A DNA stretch of 64,000 nucleotides from Marinobacterium nitratireducens (GTDB lineage: Bacteria > Pseudomonadota > Gammaproteobacteria > Pseudomonadales > Balneatricaceae). The notes beneath the pieces were generated by a model. It did not search any database, was not told the origin of the DNA, and saw nothing but the letters and a program-made list of their open reading frames with translations. The DNA lies in contig NZ_BMLT01000015.1 in the NCBI RefSeq assembly GCF_014645375.1, forward strand, positions 1-64,000, in the 5' to 3' direction. Position numbers and translations under genes: made by a program. Each line of letters begins with the position of its first letter. The stretch's first letter is position 1. This document shows positions 20,490 through 28,751 of this stretch, piece by piece.

Positions 20490-20620
20490 AGGCGCCCTGA
20501 GCGGAGCAACCGCCACGGATGGCGGGAATACTGGCATTGCCGGAGCCGATACCGGCGAAAGCACCAGTGAAAGATGGCACGGCCGGCATTGCGAGGTGCG
20601 TCCTGGGCACCTCGCCATTC
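20490..20620. repeat. Composite palindromic repeat after ytoQ
   Basis: It begins GGCGCCCTGAGCGGAG, passes into ACCGCCACGGATGGCGGG and ACTGGCATTGCCGGAG, and ends with GCGAGGTGCG...CACCTCGC. The ACCGCCANGGATGGCGG module recurs at 24443 and, inverted, at 35144, so this is one of the dispersed composite elements. Confidence 0.7.
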
Positions 20621-20624
20621 CAAG

Positions 20625-20655
20625 ATAAACCCGGCAATTTTTTTGCCGGGTTTAT
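20625..20655 (+). terminator. Perfect 13-base-pair hairpin between ytoQ and corA
   Basis: ATAAACCCGGCAA / TTGCCGGGTTTAT with a five-T loop. There is no T tract after the stem on either strand, so it may be a terminator that uses the stem alone or a structured corA leader. The loop region also happens to fit GG-N10-GC sigma-54 spacing, but the symmetry of the hairpin explains that better. Confidence 0.6.
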
Positions 20656-20713
20656 ATACTTCCTGAAGCCTTAGCAATCAGACCAGAGCAACGACAGGGA
20701 GTAACGTCGCATC

Positions 20714-21661
20714 ATGCTGGCCGCCTATCAACTGGAACAGAACCGCCTGCACAAGACCCCGCTGGGTAGCAACGATCCGCTGCCGGAGGGTGCCATCTGG
20801 GTCGATGCGCTGGAACCGGATGAACAGGAGCGTAACTGGCTGTCGGGCCACTTCGTCGGCGACCTGCCCGGACAGGACGATATCGACGAGATCGAGGCGT
20901 CGTCGCGCTTCTTCGTCGACCAGGACGGCGTGCATATCAACTCGCTGTTTCCGCACAAGGTCGGCCAGGACCTGCGCACCTTCAACGTCTCCTTCAACCT
21001 GCGCGACGATCTGCTGATCAGCGTGCGCGAGGAGGACCTGAGCCTGTTTCGCCTGGTACGCCAGTACCTGCGCCAGGAACGCATCCAGGCCGCCAGACCC
21101 CTGCAGCTGCTGCTGCAGTTGTTCGCGCTCAAGGTGGACTACCTGTCCGACGCCATCGAGGACGTCTACAACATCCTCGAGAACGTATCCGACCAGGTGT
21201 TCGAGACCGACCACCTCGACAGCATCCTGCGCCTGATCAGCAAGCAGGAGGACGCCAACGGCAAGATCCGCCTCAGCCTGCTCGATACCCAGCGCACCCT
21301 GCGCTTCCTGCAACGCTACGACAGTGACCGGCTCACCAAGGACAATCGCCGCGAGATCAAGCAGATGCTCGCCGACATCGAGTCGCTGTTACCGCACACC
21401 CAGTTCCTGTTCGACAAGATCAACTTCATGCTCGACGCCACGGTGAGTTTCACCAACCTGGAGCAGAACAAGATCATCAAGATCTTCTCGGTCGCCGCGG
21501 TGATGTTCCTGCCCCCGACCCTGATCGCCAGCATCTACGGCATGAACTTCGCCCTGATGCCGGAACTGAGCCAGCGCTGGGGCTACCCGATGGCACTGGG
21601 CCTGATGGTGGCCAGCGCGGTCGGCACCTACGGCTACTTCAAGCGCAAGGGATGGTTGTGA
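20714..21661 (+). CDS. corA: CorA-family magnesium/divalent-cation channel
   Basis: 315 residues. The large N-terminal cytoplasmic domain (about 1-250, alpha/beta then long helices) is followed by two C-terminal membrane helices. The selectivity motif YGMNFALMPEL stands at the end of the first (FLPPTLIASIYGMN), and the basic tail FKRKGWL closes the protein. CorA forms a homopentameric Mg2+ channel in the inner membrane. Length and motif are canonical. Confidence 0.95.
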   Translation: MLAAYQLEQNRLHKTPLGSNDPLPEGAIWVDALEPDEQERNWLSGHFVGDLPGQDDIDEIEASSRFFVDQDGVHINSLFPHKVGQDLRTFNVSFNLRDDLLISVREEDLSLFRLVRQYLRQERIQAARPLQLLLQLFALKVDYLSDAIEDVYNILENVSDQVFETDHLDSILRLISKQEDANGKIRLSLLDTQRTLRFLQRYDSDRLTKDNRREIKQMLADIESLLPHTQFLFDKINFMLDATVSFTNLEQNKIIKIFSVAAVMFLPPTLIASIYGMNFALMPELSQRWGYPMALGLMVASAVGTYGYFKRKGWL

Positions 21662-21697
21662 GGGGGTGACACGTTATGCGCATCGGCGTGAAGGATC

Positions 21698-21768
21698 GTA
21701 GGGTGCCGGTGAGCGGAGCGAACCGCACCATCGGTCACGGTGCGCTTCGCTGTCGCTCAGCAGCACCC
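21698..21768. repeat. REP palindrome, GTAGGGTGCCGGTGAGCGGAG family
   Basis: It reads GTAGGGTGCCGGTGAGCGGA then GCGAACCGCACC-atcgg-tcacGGTGCGCTTCGC and ends CAGCAGCACCC, an extended imperfect palindrome between the convergent corA and transporter genes. Family members are listed at 7830, 24430, 35085-35345 and 37080. Confidence 0.8.
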
Positions 21769-21787
21769 AACGGAAACATCTAACGCT

Positions 21788-23197
21788 TTACACCAGGTTG
21801 TAGATAAAGACGATGGCAACGGCGACCGGCGTCACGTAGCGCAGCACGCCGTACCAGAGCCCGAACCAGGGGCCGCGCAGCGACAGCTCGTTTTCCAGCG
21901 CCTGCCTCGCCATGAACCAGCCGACGAACACCGCCACCAGCAGACCACCCAGCGGCAGCAGAATATTGGCGGTCAGATAGTCGAGCAGGTCGAACACCGT
22001 CTTGCCCTCGAAGGCCGCGAACATGCCCAGCGGCGCAAAGCCCGACCACTCGTTGAGCGACAGTATCGAGGCGATACCCAGCAGCCAGCAGAGACTGCCC
22101 GCCCCCAGGGTGCTGACCAGGCGGTTCATGCCCTTCTGCTCTTCCAGCCATTCCACCAGCGGCTCGAGCAGTGAAATCGCCGAGGTCCAGGCCGCGAATA
22201 CCAGCAGCACGAAGAACAGGGTACCGAACAGGCTGCCCAGCGGCATCTGGCCGAACGCCAGCGGCAGCGTCTGGAAAATCAGCCCGGGACCTGCGCCGGG
22301 TTCGAGGCCGTTGGCGAAGACGATCGGGAAGATCGCCAGGCCCGCCAGCAGTGCCACGCCGGTATCCATCAGCGACACCAGCAGTGAGGTTTTGGCGATC
22401 GATACATTTTTGTTGAGATAGGAACCGTAGGCCATCATTACGCCCATGCCCAGGCTCAGCGTGAAGAAGGCGTGACCCAGCGCCACCAGTACCGCTTCGG
22501 TGGTCAGGCTGGAAAAGTCGGGGCGGAACAGGAAGCTCGCGGCCTGACCGAAATGCCCGGTGGTCATGGCATAGCCCACCAGCAACAACAACAGTACGAA
22601 CAGCGCCGGCATCAGGATGGTCACCGCACGCTCGAGCCCGCCGCGCAGGCCGCGCGCCACCACCAGCATGGTCAGCGCCATGAACAGGCTGTGCCAGATC
22701 AACAATTTTCCGGGATCCCCCAACAACCCGGAAAAGATCGCGCCGATCACCTCCGCGCTCTGTCCGCTCAGCTGTCCGCTGGCCGCGGTACCGACGTAAG
22801 ACACCGCCCAGCCGCCGATGACCGAGTAGAACGACAGGATCAGGAAGGACGCCAGCACACCGACGCCGGCCAGCCATTTCCAGCGACTCGAAAGCCGGTC
22901 ACGCTCGGCGAGGATGCGCATGCTGTTGATCGGGCTGCGGCCGCCGCGCCGGCCGATCATCACCTCGGCCATCATGATCGGAATTCCGACCACGGCAATG
23001 CACAGCAGATAGACCAGCACGAAGGCGCCGCCGCCGTTTTCGCCGGTGATATAGGGAAATTTCCAGATATTGCCGAGGCCGACTGCGGAACCGGTCGCGG
23101 CCAGCACGAAGGCCATTCTGGAAGACCAGAAACCGCGCTTGGCGGAGGCTCCGGAAACGGCACTGGTCGCTGCTGCATTGGACGTAGACTGAGTCAC
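21788..23197 (-). CDS. Sodium-dependent transporter, NSS/SNF family
   Basis: 469 residues with about 11-12 membrane segments in the LeuT fold. The first helix carries the Na+/substrate signature LAATGSAVGLGNIWKFPYI (residues about 30-48), followed by GGGAFVLVYLL. NSS proteins import amino acids or related solutes with sodium. The GTG at 23197 is chosen because CAGGAG lies a few bases before it and it gives a natural cytoplasmic N-terminus (TQSTSNAAATSAVSG); the frame continues upstream only into repeat sequence. Leucine dehydrogenase and the 2-oxoacid oxidoreductase follow on the same strand, so branched-chain or aromatic amino acids are the likely cargo. Confidence 0.9.
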   Translation of the reverse strand: MTQSTSNAAATSAVSGASAKRGFWSSRMAFVLAATGSAVGLGNIWKFPYITGENGGGAFVLVYLLCIAVVGIPIMMAEVMIGRRGGRSPINSMRILAERDRLSSRWKWLAGVGVLASFLILSFYSVIGGWAVSYVGTAASGQLSGQSAEVIGAIFSGLLGDPGKLLIWHSLFMALTMLVVARGLRGGLERAVTILMPALFVLLLLLVGYAMTTGHFGQAASFLFRPDFSSLTTEAVLVALGHAFFTLSLGMGVMMAYGSYLNKNVSIAKTSLLVSLMDTGVALLAGLAIFPIVFANGLEPGAGPGLIFQTLPLAFGQMPLGSLFGTLFFVLLVFAAWTSAISLLEPLVEWLEEQKGMNRLVSTLGAGSLCWLLGIASILSLNEWSGFAPLGMFAAFEGKTVFDLLDYLTANILLPLGGLLVAVFVGWFMARQALENELSLRGPWFGLWYGVLRYVTPVAVAIVFIYNLV

Positions 23198-23247
23198 GTT
23201 ATTCTCCTGGTTCGTTGTTTTTATCAGGCAGTTTTTCTTCGAAAAAT

Positions 23248-23342
23248 GTAGGTTGGGTGGAGGCCCGAAGGGCCGTAACCCAACACCGCTAACCGGAGAA
23301 AGCTGTTGGGTTACGTGGCTGCGCCACTCCACCCAACCTACG
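23248..23342. repeat. REP-like palindrome pair, GGTTGGGTG family
   Basis: A left copy (GTAGGTTGGGTGGAGGCCCG then AAGGGCCGTAACCCAACACC) and a right inverted copy (TTGGGTTACGTGGCTGCGCCACTCCACCCAACCTACG) form a near-complete mirror between the transporter and leucine dehydrogenase genes. The left half matches the unit at 2690. Confidence 0.8.
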
Positions 23343-23344
23343 TT

Positions 23345-24415
23345 TTAAAGCTGGCTTTTACCCCTGAAGCGCTCTTCGGCCAGCTGGTTGGCGATCACGC
23401 CGGTCGGCTGGCTACCATGCTCGGCACGGGCGAAGATCTCGCCGAGGGTGTCACCGATGGTTTCGACATGGGCGCGCACGGCGGCGGCGTCATGACCGTT
23501 GCGCTCGTGGCAGACGTCGATAATGCCGCCGGCGTTAATGACGAAGTCCGGCGCATAGAGAATGCCGCGCCCGGCCAGTACAGCGTCGTGATGCGACTGC
23601 GCCAGCTGGTTGTTGGCGGCGCCCGCCACAACCTTCGCCTGCAGCTTGCCGATGCTGTCGTCGTTGAGCACGGCGCCAAGGGCGCAGGGCGCGACGACAT
23701 CGACATCGAGCTTGAGGATTTCATCGCCGGACACGGCGGTGGCACCGAGCTCGTCGACGGCACGCTCCACCGACTCGGCATAGACGTCGTGCACATAGAG
23801 TTTGGCGCCCGCCTCCTTGAGATGGCGCGCCAGACGATAACCAACATTGCCGATGCCCTGCACCGCCACGGTGAGCCCCTCGAGATCGCCGCGGCCGAGC
23901 CGGTGCTGTACCGCTGCCTGGAGACCGACGAAGGTGCCATAAGCGGTGGCCGGCGAAGGATCGCCGTTGCTCGGCTGACCATCGAAGCCCGCGCGCGGTG
24001 CGATACCGGCGACATGGCGGGTCCGGCGTCCCATGACCTGCAGATCGGCAACGCTGGTACCGGAATCCTCGGCCGCAATATAGAGACCGCCCAGCTGCTC
24101 GAGGAAGCGTCCCATCGCCTCCATCAGCGCCTCGCTCTTGTGCGCGCGCGGATCGCCGATGATCACCGACTTGCCGCCGCCAAGGTCGAGGTTGGCCAGC
24201 GCCGACTTGTAGGTCATCCCCTTCGACAGTCGCAGCACATCGCGCAGCGCTTCCTCGTCGCTGGCGTAGGGGTACATGCGGCAGCCGCCGAGCGCCGGCC
24301 CGCGGTTGGTGTTGTGCACGGCAACTATGGCGCGAAGGCCGGTTTCCGGATCGCTGAAGAAGGACAGGTGCTCGTGGTTGTCGAATTCCGGATGGCTGAA
24401 TACGGACATGTTCAT
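23345..24415 (-). CDS. Leucine dehydrogenase (Glu/Leu/Phe/Val dehydrogenase family)
   Basis: 356 residues, the typical length of leucine/valine dehydrogenases (glutamate dehydrogenases are longer). The catalytic lysine region is [23 protein letters not shown] (about 65-90) and the NAD-binding loop is [17 protein letters not shown] near 180. The enzyme oxidatively deaminates L-leucine and related amino acids to 2-oxoacids and ammonium. AAGGAAAA precedes the ATG at 24415. It lies between an NSS transporter and a 2-oxoacid:ferredoxin oxidoreductase on the same strand: import, deamination, oxidative decarboxylation. Repeats separate the genes, so co-transcription is not certain. Confidence 0.9.
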   Translation of the reverse strand: MNMSVFSHPEFDNHEHLSFFSDPETGLRAIVAVHNTNRGPALGGCRMYPYASDEEALRDVLRLSKGMTYKSALANLDLGGGKSVIIGDPRAHKSEALMEAMGRFLEQLGGLYIAAEDSGTSVADLQVMGRRTRHVAGIAPRAGFDGQPSNGDPSPATAYGTFVGLQAAVQHRLGRGDLEGLTVAVQGIGNVGYRLARHLKEAGAKLYVHDVYAESVERAVDELGATAVSGDEILKLDVDVVAPCALGAVLNDDSIGKLQAKVVAGAANNQLAQSHHDAVLAGRGILYAPDFVINAGGIIDVCHERNGHDAAAVRAHVETIGDTLGEIFARAEHGSQPTGVIANQLAEERFRGKSQL

Positions 24416-24429
24416 TTTTCCTTTTTATC

Positions 24430-24511
24430 GTAGGGTGCCGGTGACCGCCATGGATGGCGGAAATCCTGAAATTGAAGGAGCTAATTTCAGGGGAGCAACG
24501 CGAACCGCACC
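24430..24511. repeat. Composite REP with inserted palindromic module
   Basis: GTAGGGTGCCGGTGA is followed by CCGCCATGGATGGCGG and CCTGAAATT-GAAGGAGCT-AATTTCAGG before the outer unit resumes with GCGAACCGCACC. The outer unit looks like the common REP split by a second palindrome. Confidence 0.7.
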
Positions 24512-24586
24512 GACTGGTTACAGGTGAAGGGTTACGCGTGACGCGAAAAAGATCGGTAACGCGTAACCTGTCACTCGTCACCAATA
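24511..24586. repeat. Heptad GTGAC/GTTAC element
   Basis: Left half GGTTACA-GGTGAAG-GGTTACG-CGTGACG; right half GTAACGCGTAACCTGTCACT-CGTCACC, the inverse of the left units. Together with the preceding composite REP it fills the gap between leucine dehydrogenase and the oxidoreductase. Confidence 0.75.
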
Positions 24587-24657
24587 CACCGACATTTTGC
24601 TTAAGCTCAGGTACCGACCGGCCGCCACAGCGGCCAGGTCGGGCAATCTTCCTGCAA

Positions 24658-27600
24658 TCAGATGGCGGCGCCGGAGACGGCGTCGATCATTTCGGGCGCA
24701 TCGAGACGGGCCCGCAGCTGTGTGCGCTGCACCGCGGCCTGTTCGCAGGCGGCCTCCTTGACCGGGCCGTAGCCGCGAATCTGCGACGGCAATGCCGCCA
24801 GGGCGCGGGCGTCCTCGAGATTGTCACGGCGCAGATGCTCGAGCAGCCAGGCGATATCGGCCTCGTAGTCGCGAATCAGCCTGCGCTCGAGACGGCGGTC
24901 GGCACCGTAGCCGAACGGGTCCAGCGGCGTGCCGCGCAACACCTTGCCCTTCGCCAGCCAGCGGAAGGCGGACTCCATCCAGGGACCGAATTTACGCTTG
25001 CGCGGGCGCTGGCCGTCCTTTGCACGGGACAGCAGCGGCGGCGCCAGGTTGAACTCGAGCTCGACATCCCCCTCAAACTGCTCGGCCAGCAGCTTGCGGA
25101 AGCTGCCGTCGCTGTACAGACGCGCCACTTCGTACTCGTCCTTGTAAGCCAGCACCTTGGAATAGTTTTCGGCCACGGCCCGAAGCAGCACCGAATCCCC
25201 ACCAAGCGTCTCCTTGGCCTTCGCCTCTACCCTGCGCACCAGCGCCTCGTAGCGCCTGGCCAGTGCCTCGTTCTGATAGCGGGTCAGGTGTGCTTTCTCG
25301 CGCGCGATAAGCTGCTCCGGCGTCTCCAGGATCTTGACCGGCACCGCGGTCGGATGCGCCAGTTCCTGCACCCGCGCCAGATCGAAGGCCGCACGGCGAC
25401 CCCAGACAAAGGCCTGCCTGTTCTTCTCGACCGCCACGGCGTTGAGTTCGATGGCGCGCTCGATCGACCCGGCGCTGAGCGGCAACAGGCCCTGCTGATA
25501 GGCAAACCCCAGGGTGAACAGGTTCACCGCCATGCCATCGCCCATCAGCGCCAACGCCAGGTCGGACGCATTGAGGAAGTGGCTGTCGCGTACTGCATCC
25601 CGGATCGCGCCCTCCATCGACTCGCCCGGGAACTTCAGGTCCCGGTCGCGGGTAAAGGCCGCCGGCATGGCTTTCTCGGTGTTGACCACGGCGCGGGAAA
25701 AGCGGCTGTCGAGCTTCGCCAGTGCGTCCGCGCTGGCGCCGACCATCAGGTCGAAGGCGATCATCAGATCCGCCTCGCCGGCCGGAATGCGCACCGCGTG
25801 AATGTCCTGCTGTTTGTCGGCGATACGCACGTGACTGACCACGGCGCCGAACTTCTGGGCCAGGCCTGCCTGGTCCAGCACCGCCACGCCCTTGCCCTCG
25901 ATGTGGGCGGCCATGCCAAGCAGCGCGCTGACGGTCACCACGCCGGTACCGCCGACGCCGGTCAGCAGAATGCCATAGGGGTTGTTCTCGCCGACGAAGA
26001 CCGGCTCCGGCAGCGTCGGGAAATCGACACTGCCGACGCCGGCGGGCTTGCGCAGCTTGCCGCCCTTGACGGTGACGAAACTGGGACAGAAGCCGCGCAC
26101 GCAACTGAAGTCCTTGTTGCAGGCGGACTGGTCGATGGTGCGCTTGCGGCCACGCTCGGTTTCCAGCGGCAGCACCGACAGGCAGTTGGACTGAATACCG
26201 CAGTCGCCGCAGCCCTCGCAGACCTCAGGGTTGATCAGTACACGCTGATCCGGATCCTCCAGGGTGCCGCGTTTGCGACGGCGGCGTTTCTCGGCGGCGC
26301 AGGTCTGGTCGTAGATGATCACCGAGCAGCCCTCGATCTCGCGCATTTCGCGCTGAACCGCATCGAGATCGTCGCGATGATGAAAAGTGGTGCGATCGGC
26401 AAAATCGGCACGCGTCGGATACTTGTGCGGGTCGTCACTGACCACGGCGATGCGGCGTACGCCCTCGCCGTAGAGCTGATGACTGATCTGCTGCACCGTC
26501 AGGGTGCCGTCAACCGGCTGGCCACCGGTCATGGCCACGGCGTCGTTGTAGAGAATCTTGTAGGTGATGTTGGCGCCGGAGGCGATGGCCGCGCGTACCG
26601 CCAGCAGTCCCGAGTGGAAATAGGTGCCGTCACCGAGGTTCTGGAATACATGCTTTTCATTCGTGAACGGCGCCTGCCCCACCCAGGTGACACCCTCGCC
26701 GCCCATCTGGGTGAAGGTGTCGGTATCGCGGTCCATCCAGGTGGCCATGTAGTGACAACCGATGCCGCCGAGGGCGCGGCTGCCCTCCGGTACCCGGGTC
26801 GAGGTATTGTGCGGACAGCCGGAGCAGAAATGCGGCGTGCGTTCGAGCAACTCGCGCGGCTGCGCCAGGCTCGCTTCCTTGTCGTTCAGGAACGCCAGGC
26901 GCTGGCGCAGCTTGTCGCTGTCGTAACGATTTTGCAGCCGCGATGCGATGGCGCGGGCGACCATCGCCGGCGTCAGCTCGGAAATGGACGGCAGCAGCTC
27001 CGTCCCCTGCTCGTCGCGCTTGCCGCAGATGCGCGGGCGCACCTGATCCTGCCAGCCGTAGAGCTGCTCCTTGAGCTGTTCCTCGATCAGGCCGCGCTTT
27101 TCCTCGACCACCAGAATCTCGTCGAGGCCGGTGGCGAACTCGCGCACGCCTTCCGGCTCCAGCGGCCAGGGCATCGCCACCTTGTACAGGCGCAGGCCGA
27201 TGGCGGCGCACTCGGCTTCGCCGAGGCCGAGATCGACCAGCGCCTGCTGCACATCGAGGTAGGACTTGCCGGTGGTGATAATGCCGAAGCGGGCGTCGGA
27301 ACTGTCGAGCACCACCCGATCCAGGCGGTTGGCACGGCAGAAGGCCTTGGCCGCTTCCAGCTTGTAACGGTGCAGGCGCTCTTCCTGCTGCAGCGGCTTG
27401 TCGGGCCAGCGGGCATTGAGGCCGCCGGCCGGCAGCTCGAAGTGCTCCGGCAGTGTGATCCGGACCCGGTTCGGATCGAGGTCGGCCGAGATGGACGAAT
27501 CCAGCACCTCGGCCAGCGCCTTGAAGCCGACCCAGCAACCGCTGTAGCGGGACATGGCCCAGCCATAGAGGCCGTAGTCGAGCATTTCCTGGATGCCGCT

Positions 27601-28116
27601 CGGGTGCAGCACCGGCATCATCGCATCGATAAAGGCATAGTCGCTCTGGTGCGGCAGCGTCGATGACTTGCAGGCGTGATCGTCGCCGGCGATCGCCAGC
27701 ACGCCACCATGGGTCGAGCTGCCTGCGGCGTTGGCGTGCTTGAGCACGTCGCCAGTGCGGTCGACACCCGGCCCCTTGCCGTACCAGAGCGCGAAAACGC
27801 CGTCATATTTGGCGCCCTGGAACAGATTGACCTGCTGCGAGCCCCAGACGGCGGTGGCACCGAGGTCCTCGTTGATACCGGGCTGGAAGTGAATGTTGTG
27901 GTCGGCGAGGTATTGCTTGGCCTGCCACAGCGTCTTGTCGAAACCGCCCAGCGGCGAGCCGCGATAGCCCGAGATGAACCCCGCGGTGTTGAGGCCCTGG
28001 GCCCTGTCGCGCTGCGCCTGCAGCATCGGCAGGCGCGCCAGCGCCTGGCTGCCGGTGAGGTAGACGCGACCGGCGTCCAGTTCCCATTTGTCGTTGAGGC
28101 TGATGTCCTGACTCAT
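24658..28116 (-). CDS. Indolepyruvate ferredoxin oxidoreductase family protein (fused subunits)
   Basis: 1152-residue fusion of the alpha (thiamine-diphosphate) and gamma parts of 2-oxoacid:ferredoxin oxidoreductase. Order: N-terminal pyrimidine-type domain (FISGYRGSPLGGFDKTLW near 44), TPP-binding domain near 430-560 (FCSGCPHNTST, GGIGCHYMATWMDRD), an iron-sulfur insert near 640-700 (CEGCGDCGIQSNC and CNKDFSCVRGFC), the gamma domain (GVGGTGVVTVSALLG near 720), and a C-terminal extension. It oxidatively decarboxylates branched-chain or aryl 2-oxoacids to acyl-CoA. I use the ATG at 28116 (MSQDISLNDK), with GGAG 9-12 bases upstream; 28128 is an alternative. Leucine dehydrogenase, next gene, would supply its substrates. 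Confidence 0.9.
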   Translation of the reverse strand: MSQDISLNDKWELDAGRVYLTGSQALARLPMLQAQRDRAQGLNTAGFISGYRGSPLGGFDKTLWQAKQYLADHNIHFQPGINEDLGATAVWGSQQVNLFQGAKYDGVFALWYGKGPGVDRTGDVLKHANAAGSSTHGGVLAIAGDDHACKSSTLPHQSDYAFIDAMMPVLHPSGIQEMLDYGLYGWAMSRYSGCWVGFKALAEVLDSSISADLDPNRVRITLPEHFELPAGGLNARWPDKPLQQEERLHRYKLEAAKAFCRANRLDRVVLDSSDARFGIITTGKSYLDVQQALVDLGLGEAECAAIGLRLYKVAMPWPLEPEGVREFATGLDEILVVEEKRGLIEEQLKEQLYGWQDQVRPRICGKRDEQGTELLPSISELTPAMVARAIASRLQNRYDSDKLRQRLAFLNDKEASLAQPRELLERTPHFCSGCPHNTSTRVPEGSRALGGIGCHYMATWMDRDTDTFTQMGGEGVTWVGQAPFTNEKHVFQNLGDGTYFHSGLLAVRAAIASGANITYKILYNDAVAMTGGQPVDGTLTVQQISHQLYGEGVRRIAVVSDDPHKYPTRADFADRTTFHHRDDLDAVQREMREIEGCSVIIYDQTCAAEKRRRRKRGTLEDPDQRVLINPEVCEGCGDCGIQSNCLSVLPLETERGRKRTIDQSACNKDFSCVRGFCPSFVTVKGGKLRKPAGVGSVDFPTLPEPVFVGENNPYGILLTGVGGTGVVTVSALLGMAAHIEGKGVAVLDQAGLAQKFGAVVSHVRIADKQQDIHAVRIPAGEADLMIAFDLMVGASADALAKLDSRFSRAVVNTEKAMPAAFTRDRDLKFPGESMEGAIRDAVRDSHFLNASDLALALMGDGMAVNLFTLGFAYQQGLLPLSAGSIERAIELNAVAVEKNRQAFVWGRRAAFDLARVQELAHPTAVPVKILETPEQLIAREKAHLTRYQNEALARRYEALVRRVEAKAKETLGGDSVLLRAVAENYSKVLAYKDEYEVARLYSDGSFRKLLAEQFEGDVELEFNLAPPLLSRAKDGQRPRKRKFGPWMESAFRWLAKGKVLRGTPLDPFGYGADRRLERRLIRDYEADIAWLLEHLRRDNLEDARALAALPSQIRGYGPVKEAACEQAAVQRTQLRARLDAPEMIDAVSGAAI

Positions 28117-28208
28117 ACCTGACTCCATTGTCCGCAGACGCACGCACGTGACAGCGCCGCCGTAACACGGATCAAAAACTGGAAAAATTGGAATAGCGCA
28201 GCGCGGCG

Positions 28209-28319
28209 TCAGATCGCCTGGCGAGCGCGGATCGGGTATGAGTCGAAGATACGGGCGGGGCCGCCGGTGGAGAGATGGGCGCAGCGACGCGCCTTGAGCA
28301 GATGTTGCCAGATAACCAT
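28209..28319 (-). CDS. Possible 36-residue leader/small protein upstream of the oxidoreductase
   Basis: A short frame starting ATG at 28319 and ending TGA at 28209 encodes a basic peptide beginning MVIWQHLLKARRCAHLS and ending SYPIRARQAI. Support: AGGA eight bases before the ATG (in ACGAGGATTTCAACATG), about 78% G or C at third codon positions, and its place 92 bases before the large oxidoreductase gene on the same strand. There is no run of a single amino acid that would mark a classical attenuator. It could be a regulatory leader peptide, a free small protein or chance; I do not recognise a family. Confidence 0.45.
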   Translation of the reverse strand: MVIWQHLLKARRCAHLSTGGPARIFDSYPIRARQAI

Positions 28320-28751
28320 GTTGAAATCCTCGTACTGCCCTGCCGGATCACGGCACGGTAGCCACGTGTTGTTGTTATAGTCCGCGCCGATCTGTCTCGG
28401 CGCCGGGTTATTCGATTTCCAACATCGCTCCCTTGTGGGGAGAGAGGTCCGCCAATACTAGTAACGCTTTACGTGAACGTCAATAAGGTTTTTCTATCAG
28501 CCTATACGCGTATTAAAGGTCGGCACAGCAAACTGAATGAAAATAATGTTATTTTCAAGACGACGTAAAAACTAACTGAAATAACAATACGATACTGACG
28601 CAGGACCAAAATCCGCAGTTCGGCAGAGGCTATCTTCTGTAAATCTGCTCATCTTAAACGCAATATTGTCAGATAAGTCCAACGCGGACAGACCAGCGCC
28701 GCCAGAGGGCGGCAGCGACAGTCCATCGAAAATCGCGCAGCGGCGGCGCCA
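28320..28751. other. 432-base intergenic region, structured leader and promoter
   Basis: No gene is seen. The part nearest the small frame is GC-rich and structured: read on the minus strand it contains CGCCGA-GACAGA-TCGGCG (about 28388-28410) and CTCTC-CCCACAAGG-GAG (about 28430-28445). The part from 28450 to 28670 is distinctly AT-rich (for example TGAAAATAATGTTATTTTC) and probably holds the promoter for the minus-strand genes. I could not match a known riboswitch. Confidence 0.5.

Noticed and set aside
20633-20648. GG-N10-GC spacing before corA considered as a sigma-54 promoter
   Set aside because: The same bases form a perfect symmetrical hairpin and the match lacks the leading T, the C of GGCAC and the purine after it. 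The hairpin explains the pattern.
24454-27666. Very long plus-strand open frame (over 1000 codons) opposite the oxidoreductase gene
   Set aside because: It is antisense to a clear iron-sulfur/TPP enzyme. GC-rich codon usage suppresses stops on the opposite strand, and the translation has no recognisable domain.
28320-28450. Known riboswitch (glycine, TPP or purine type) before the oxidoreductase
   Set aside because: I could not find the conserved cores of these classes on the correct strand; only generic stems are present.
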